Origin: an uncultured Coriobacteriaceae bacterium
GTDB lineage: Bacteria > Actinomycetota > Coriobacteriia > Coriobacteriales > Eggerthellaceae
Reading direction: 5' to 3'
Assembly (NCBI GenBank): GCA_900550055.1
Contig: URQU01000001.1
Location: 1 to 64,000 of the forward strand
Length of the DNA stretch: 64,000 bases
Shown: positions 63,348 to 64,000 of the stretch, piece by piece
Position numbering within the stretch: position 1 is the stretch's first letter
Layout: each line of letters starts with the position of its first letter
Notes under the pieces: model-generated
The model's input: the letters and a program-made list of their open reading frames with translations, nothing else
Told to the model about the DNA's origin: nothing
The model's database searches: none
Position numbers and translations under genes: made by a program

Positions 63348-64000
63348 ATGGGCGGCACACAGAAAATCGACCTGTACGAGAATTTCAAGAGCATCAACTC
63401 GATCGATGCTGACAAGTACAAACGTTACGATGTGAAGCGCGGTCTGCGCAATGCCGACGGCACCGGCGTGCTGGCGGGATTGACGGGTATCTCCAACGTG
63501 CATGGCTACGTCATGTCCGATGGTGAAAAACTCGCCGACGAAGGCGAGTTGCGCCTTCGCGGGTATGATCTTTACGACCTTCTGGGTGTCGATGCGAAGG
63601 ACCGCCGATTCAACTATGAAGAGGTTTCCTATCTGCTGCTGATGGGCGAGCTTCCCACCGAGGAGCAGCTTTCCGGCTATATCGCCACCATCGATGCCCA
63701 GCGTGAGCTGCCCGATGGTTTCACCGCGTCCATGATCATGCGCAACACCCCTCCCGATATCATGAACGTGCTGGCTCGAACCATCCTGCTTCTGTATGCA
63801 TATGACGAAAATGCCGAGAATCGATCCGTCCAGCATGAGATCGGTACCGCCATCTCGCTGATTTCCCGTCTCCCCCGCATCATGGTGCTGACGTATTACG
63901 CGATTCGCGCGCGTTACAACAACGAGTCCATGATCATGCATCGCTTCATTCCGGGCCAATCCACCGCCGAGACCATTCTTTCCATGCTGCGCCCCGATAG
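63348..64000 (+). CDS. Citrate synthase family protein, 3' end beyond the window
   Basis: The first 217 codons of a protein that continues past the window. ATG 63348 has AAGGAAGGGAG upstream. N-terminal domain with 'GVLAGLTGISNVHGY', 'GELRLRGYDLYDLLG', 'FNYEEVSYLLLMGELPTEEQL' and 'MIMRNTPPDIMNVLARTILLLY', which correspond to the first large-domain helices of citrate synthase. The catalytic His and Asp lie mostly beyond the visible part, so citrate versus 2-methylcitrate synthase cannot be told apart. Confidence 0.9.
   Translation, partial: MGGTQKIDLYENFKSINSIDADKYKRYDVKRGLRNADGTGVLAGLTGISNVHGYVMSDGEKLADEGELRLRGYDLYDLLGVDAKDRRFNYEEVSYLLLMGELPTEEQLSGYIATIDAQRELPDGFTASMIMRNTPPDIMNVLARTILLLYAYDENAENRSVQHEIGTAISLISRLPRIMVLTYYAIRARYNNESMIMHRFIPGQSTAETILSMLRPD

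Overview
This 64 kb window carries the chromosomal replication origin of a high-G+C anaerobe. It most likely comes from class Coriobacteriia, probably family Eggerthellaceae. That is an inference from actinobacterial gene order (rpmH-rnpA-yidD-yidC-jag-rsmG-parA-parB on one side of the origin, dnaA-dnaN-recF-dciA-gyrB-gyrA on the other), from base and codon use, and from an NRMT-type Nramp transporter of the kind studied in Eggerthella lenta. Transcription diverges around 45 kb: most genes to the left are on the minus strand and most to the right are on the plus strand, as expected when replication starts between them.

Layout. 0-4.6 kb: end of a tRNA-Arg, a two-gene unit (MgtE-N/CBS sensor protein plus NRMT-like Nramp transporter), an Rrf2 regulator and 5-formyl-THF cyclo-ligase. 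4.8-13 kb: NhaC antiporter, sodium:solute symporter, PaaK-type CoA ligase and IorAB, which together suggest amino-acid and arylacetate metabolism. 13-18.5 kb: purE, tRNA-Phe, a HemN-like radical SAM protein, purD, purA. 18.5-25.4 kb: YhaN/YhaO-like nuclease pair, dnaB, and rpsF-ssb-rpsR-rplI. 25.7-32.6 kb: an acidic hypothetical, a MarR regulator, two tRNA-Ser, an ABC ATPase, a PrsA-like foldase lipoprotein, typA, a membrane J-domain protein, tRNA-Ala and tRNA-Ile. 32.8-44.7 kb: a bifunctional-nuclease-domain protein, gyrA, gyrB, dciA, recF, dnaN, dnaA, and an unusual GHKL-ATPase/winged-helix fusion. 44.7-45.8 kb: a gene-free region rich in DnaA-box-like TTTTCCACA sites (oriC candidate). 45.8-51.1 kb: rpmH to parB. 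51.5-64 kb: rlmN, ddl, a membrane-anchored hypothetical, an exonuclease-DinG helicase, a membrane coiled-coil protein, a giant degenerate M28-peptidase-like protein, a zinc-ribbon miniprotein and the start of citrate synthase.

The most striking sequence-level pattern is a set of 11 near-identical parS sites (core GTTTCACGTGAAAC) scattered over about 51.5 kb around the origin. Three lie inside protein-coding genes, where they are read as Val-Ser-Arg-Glu-Thr. One sits beside the -10 element of rlmN, and two are embedded in longer perfect palindromes.

Other points of interest: a DnaA-trio-like tract between dnaA and dnaN, which with the upstream DnaA boxes suggests a bipartite origin; the GHKL-wHTH gene wedged between oriC and dnaA; Phe at the GyrA position equivalent to E. 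coli Ser83; the MgtE-sensor/NRMT pair; and the M28-like protein with missing metal ligands and an insertion of about 835 residues. All calls come from reading the sequence. No database search was run.
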